Positions 60,173 to 64,000 of a stretch of 64,000 nt of DNA are shown here, piece after piece. The stretch's first letter is position 1. Each line of letters starts with the position of its first letter. The notes under the pieces are model-generated. The model did no database searches. It was not told the origin of the DNA and worked only from the letters and a program-made list of their open reading frames with translations. A program made the position numbers and the translations under genes. Source of the stretch: Oehlia diaphana (lineage: Eukaryota > Glomeromycota > Glomeromycetes > Glomerales > Glomeraceae); NCBI GenBank assembly GCA_003833135.1, contig QZLH01000053.1:76110-140109 (forward strand). The letters are read 5' to 3'.

Positions 60173-60429
60173 TATTAGATCTAGCGAATTTGGGCGCAGA
60201 AATTTTTTCAGCAATATATACAATAAGAATTCGGTACGACGATTATGTGATTTATAAATTCCATGATAAATTAATTTTTTATTAAAAAATACATAAAACT
60301 TATGCAACAATTTTTCGTAAACCGGTACAGTATTATATATTATTTTCTTTTAAAATTAAACGCTCATTGGACGGAAATATACTTTTTTTTTCACATTTGT
60401 ATTAAAGCCTAGTAACAAATCAAGTCACA

Positions 60430-61564
60430 AATTCAAATACAATAACAGCAGTAGATTATCAGCAAATTAGTTCTGATAATATTTACACATCAAATACCAA
60501 TTTATCATGTGAAATACAGTATCTCAAATTATTCAAAATTTTGATAGAATAAACATAAAAGAAATAGAACCTATAACACAAAACATTGATTCACATAATG
60601 ATTTAAGTATTTTAATTGATGAATTAACTAAAATTATGTTTAAAGCAGTAAATGAAGGGGAAGAAATAATGGTAATTAAGCAATGCTTTTTAGATAATAT
60701 TAATAATTATCAGGTAAATTTACAAAAAATTTATAATTGGCTTTTAAATAATCAAGATAATTCAAATTCTATTTATTTACTTGGATATCTTAATTATTAT
60801 GGAATTGGAATTAATATTAATATGAAAAAGTCACTTGAATTATTTCAAAAAGCAGCAAAATTAGAAAATATTTTAGCCAAACTTGATGTTGCCAATAGGT
60901 ATTTATATGATAATAATGATAAAAATAAATTAATTGAAGCTTTTGAAATATATAAAAAATTAGCAGAAAAAGAAATTCCATTTAGTGTAGTTATGTTAGG
61001 TTGTTGTCATGAAAATGGAATTGGAGCTGAAAAGGATGAGAAAAAGACATTTAACTTATTTCAAAAAGCTGCATATTTGGGAAATTCTTTTGGATTATGT
61101 AAGTTAGGATGTTGTTATTAATACGAAATAGGAACTATCATTAATGAACAAAAAGCATTTAAATCATTTCAAAAATCGGCAGATTTAGGTCATTCATGTG
61201 GAATATACGATTTAGGAGCTTGTTATGAAAATGGAGTTGGAATCGAAATTGATGAAGAAAAAGCATTTGAATTATATCAAAAAGCAGCAGATTTAGAAAA
61301 TATATATGCAATAAATGCGTTAGGATGTTGTTATATTACTGGAATTGGAACTGATATTGATATGCAAAAGGCATTTGATTAATTCAACAGGAAGTAAATT
61401 TAGGAAATTCTTCTGCTCAATATAATCTTGCTGCTATGTTTGAAGATGGATATGCGTATGGAATTAAAAAAGATATGAATCAGGCAATTTACTGGTATAA
61501 AAAATCTGCCGAACAAGATTATCAAAATGCTAAAGATAAATTAGTGGAACTTCAAATTGTGTAA
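60430..61564 (+). pseudogene. Sel1-repeat protein gene, broken (kinase-associated type)
   Basis: From about 60430 the frame reads TVSQIIQNFDRINIKEIEP, then ILIDELTKIMFKAVNEGEE. About six Sel1-type repeats follow, each with the pattern A...LG.CY..GIG...(D)..KAF..FQKAA. Examples: LGYLNYYGIGININMKKSLE, LGCCHENGIGAEKDEKKTFN and LGACYENGVGIEIDEEKAFE. A TAA at 61119-61121 falls in CCY*YEIG. A one-base shift at about 61380 moves the last repeat (AAMFEDGYAYGIKKDMNQA) to another frame, which ends at 61564. In related fungal genes this part is the C-terminus of a kinase-Sel1 fusion. Here the kinase half is missing. Confidence 0.8.
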
Positions 61565-62460
61565 ATTTACTTAAGGTAAATTATAATTCTTTTTATTTTC
61601 TCAATAATGCTTATATAAAGTTAGCAATATTAATTTGAATTACTCTTGAATGATTCAATCGCAAATATCTAACGGAGACCTGGAGTAGGAAAAAACTGTG
61701 TTTAATAATTAATAACAGCTTGTTCGCATTATTCAAAATGTCTTGATAGATCTCCCTTAAAAATTTTGAGTACGTTATTTATACTGTATTACCAGAGGCA
61801 AAATGTATTTAGCTAACTAGTTTACATTAAAAGTTCATATAATTTCATCTGGTATATTGTAAGTAATTGACATGCTATAGGTGCCAATTTCTAATTTTAT
61901 CTCAGAATTAGGTCATATTTATTTATTTATTTATTTTATAACGTAAAATGCAAATACTAAAAGCTGTTAATGAAGTTAAAGCCCATCTATAATTAGTAAT
62001 AATAAAGTAACATTTTATACTAAAAAATTTTAATCCAGACAGTATATTAATTAGAAATGTCCAATTAGTGAATAGAATTCTAACACTTGTTTCCATAATC
62101 CTGAATTTACCATCCTAAAATTTATATTCTCAAAATATCATAACCAATAACAGTCATTATCCCAACATTAAATTTATGGCTCAAATAATTATCTGATTTT
62201 GATTAAGTAATTGACAACTGAAACTCATATATAGTATTTCTAACAGTATATGAATTATTGAAGTATCTAATTTATTTATTTTAATTAGGAATTTAGTACC
62301 GTATTTATTAATACAGAACTTTAGTGCTGGAATATTTATTATAAGTAATAATTGTAATTCAATTAATCAATCTGTTCATCTCATTTAATGCCAGTATGTT
62401 ATTTGCAAGATGTAATTAACAAACCATTTTACATTGAATAATCGATAATAAACAGGATTA
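61565..62460. other. Spacer, nothing seen
   Basis: AT-rich, no supported frame. Confidence 0.4.
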
Positions 62461-62464
62461 TGAA

Positions 62465-62960
62465 TTTCATATTATTAAAATTTGGGATTGGGTGAATGTC
62501 AGAAATTGGGATATAAAGAAGCAGGTAATCACTCGTTTGATAGCAATGAATGACTATTCACATTAAGAGAACTGATAATTATATTCCTTACCTATAAATA
62601 TATTTTGATCATCCGGTTCAGAGTTAAATAAATGTTTATACTTTAAAATTGTATTTGTTAGATACACAGTATACAATTTATATAAAGAATAAAATGTATA
62701 GACATAATTTTTGACTACTACGTTTGTGTGCCACTTTTGTTGAGCTTTATGTTCTTCCATTTGTTTTGCAATTTCTTCAAGTGTCATATCTTAATGAATT
62801 CATACTTTTTCTGGGATTGAATATCATCATTACGATATAAACCATAGTCATTATAATTTCACAAAGAGATAATAATCTTTTGGATTTTTTCAAGAATTTC
62901 CTCAGAAAAATTTGGTTCTAGGATATTCACTAACAGTTTTCTAATGTTTCAAGGTGTACA
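62465..62960. pseudogene. Coding scraps on both strands
   Basis: On the plus strand 62478-62525 reads DWVNVRNWDIKKQ, like the WPEGN..NWDIENQ of the kinases. On the minus strand 62960-62560 reads LEPNFSEEILEKIQKIIISL, then YNDYGLYRNDDIQSQKKYEF, and in a third frame MTLEEIAKQMEEHKAQQKWH. Stops and frameshifts separate these pieces. Family of the minus-strand piece unknown. Confidence 0.3.
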
Positions 62961-63654
62961 TCTATCTAGTATAAAATGCAAAGTTGATCTACGTCATTAC
63001 AGTAATATTACCTTCAGATCAGTTAAACCAATGTTTTTAAACAGCGACTTTTTATCAATAAATATAATGGAAATATTTTTTATAGAAAGCAGACTAATTT
63101 AGATGCTAATAATCTTAAAATAATAAATGATAATTTTTCAAAATCAATTTTTCCTATGATTCTTTTAGTAACTGTAATAAAATTGAAAGGTTTGGTATAT
63201 TTCTATTGTAATTATAATACTACAGTAATTTTTTTTTTTTTTTCACTATTATTCCATTATAAATTTTTTAAAATCTCGGTATTATTATTTAGCCAAAGAA
63301 AGTGATGTACATCCATCATATTAAATACAATTCTGGTTTTAGATTTAAAACTTGATTTTTTTCAATCAACTGGTAATGATTCGATGTTTATTTATAACAG
63401 GAAAAATGATATTCAGGATATTATTTTTTGTATAGAATAATATTTCTTTTGGTTAAATAAATTAGGCATCGAATGTTCTAAAGTGCGAATTATTTTTAAA
63501 TTTTAAAAATCATAATTTAAGGGGAGCCGATCTACCAATTTAAGTATAGGACAGAATTTGATATATAAAGAATATTAAACCGAGTAAACAACTAAAAAAA
63601 GTATTTTCATGTATGATACATTAACAAAACAATTCGTTTCATTATAAAGAACAA
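62961..63654. other. Spacer, nothing seen
   Basis: AT-rich, T run at 63230-63242. No gene recognised. Confidence 0.4.
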
Positions 63655-63818
63655 CCCTATAAAAAATGTTTGTGCTAAATTTGTGCCAAACGGGCTAATT
63701 ATATAGCATTTATTCGAAATTTGTACTAAAAAATAATATAAAATTCGAACAAATTCTAAATAAATATCGTATGATTAACCCATTTGGCACAAATTTAGCA
63801 AAAACTTTTTTTATAGGG
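63655..63818. mobile_element. CCCTATAAA-type MITE, 164 bp
   Basis: Begins CCCTATAAAAAATGTTTGTG and continues CTAAATTTGTGCCAAACGGG; ends with the inverted CATTTGGCACAAATTTAGCA...TTTTTTTATAGGG. The inverted ends are about 40 bases with a few mismatches. CAA flanks both sides (63652-63654, 63819-63821), a possible 3-base target duplication. It shares its CCCTATAAAAAA end with the elements at 35.0-35.4 kb. Confidence 0.75.
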
Positions 63819-64000
63819 CAAAATAGGTAAGATAGATGATACGATGATGTATTTTTTGATCCAATAAAATCGTATGATTTACAACTTTCGTTCATTATAT
63901 TGTATAATAGATTTTTTATTTTATAATTACTATTTTTGCAATTTTTTTTTTTTTTCTAAAGAAAATTTGTTAATACTATAATATAAAAATTTGTCGTTCA

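Noticed and set aside
63710..63895. 61-codon minus-strand frame
   Set aside because: It runs through the MITE at 63655-63818 and its repeats.
1..64000. tRNA and rRNA genes
   Set aside because: I looked for tRNA arm patterns and conserved rRNA words on both strands and saw none I could support.

Overview
This window is AT-rich fungal genomic DNA. Its genes are dense in introns (GT-AG, typically ending TAG), the intergenic space is full of homopolymers, and a protein-kinase family occurs again and again. The kinases carry an N-terminal CxxC...CxxC module (CGECNEPGTG...) and an HKDFHSGN catalytic loop. Together with F-box and Sel1 relics this points to an arbuscular mycorrhizal fungus of the Rhizophagus type (Glomeromycotina). 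The assignment rests on family recognition, not on a database search.

Layout. 0-2.8 kb is repeat-rich and non-coding. At 2.9-4.7 kb (-) an 8-exon gene encodes a 445-aa seven-helix receptor. At 6.3-9.2 kb (+) a 9-exon gene encodes a 716-aa protein like the TRAPP-II subunit Trs65. At 11.0-12.9 kb (+) lies an intact kinase of 476 aa (K1). 13-20.7 kb is a decay zone with a MULE-type MITE, tandem repeats, two kinase relics and a kinase pseudogene. At 22.1-23.2 kb (-) a 6-exon gene encodes a 174-aa dCTP deaminase, a mostly prokaryotic or viral enzyme, with one GC-AG intron. At 24.8-29.4 kb (+) a 7-exon gene encodes a 1355-aa ion-transport channel. A dispersed repeat occurs inverted at 20.7-21.4 and 30.3-31.3 kb. 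At 32-33.3 kb a tandem array repeats a unit shaped like an intron plus mini-exon. A 302-bp assembly gap lies at 34.4 kb. A heavily deleted kinase pseudogene is at 37.1-38.8 kb.

The 44.3-58.8 kb part is built around a large inverted duplication. One arm holds an intact 491-aa kinase (K2). The other holds its near-identical copy (K3), which has one nonsense codon and a 450-bp pogo-like MITE nearby. Between the arms lie a cytochrome P450 pseudogene, a kinase exon-1 relic and a block of bacterial-looking DNA with an intronless uridine-kinase-like ORF. The right end (59-64 kb) has an orphan exon, a broken Sel1-repeat gene and a CCCTATAAA-type MITE.

The working genes I would defend are the receptor, Trs65, K1, K2, the dCTP deaminase, the channel and, more tentatively, the uridine-kinase-like ORF. 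They are functionally unrelated. What unites the window is local expansion and decay of one kinase family amid small DNA transposon derivatives. All exon structures were assembled by hand. Every splice junction reported for the seven spliced genes (K3 included) keeps the reading frame.
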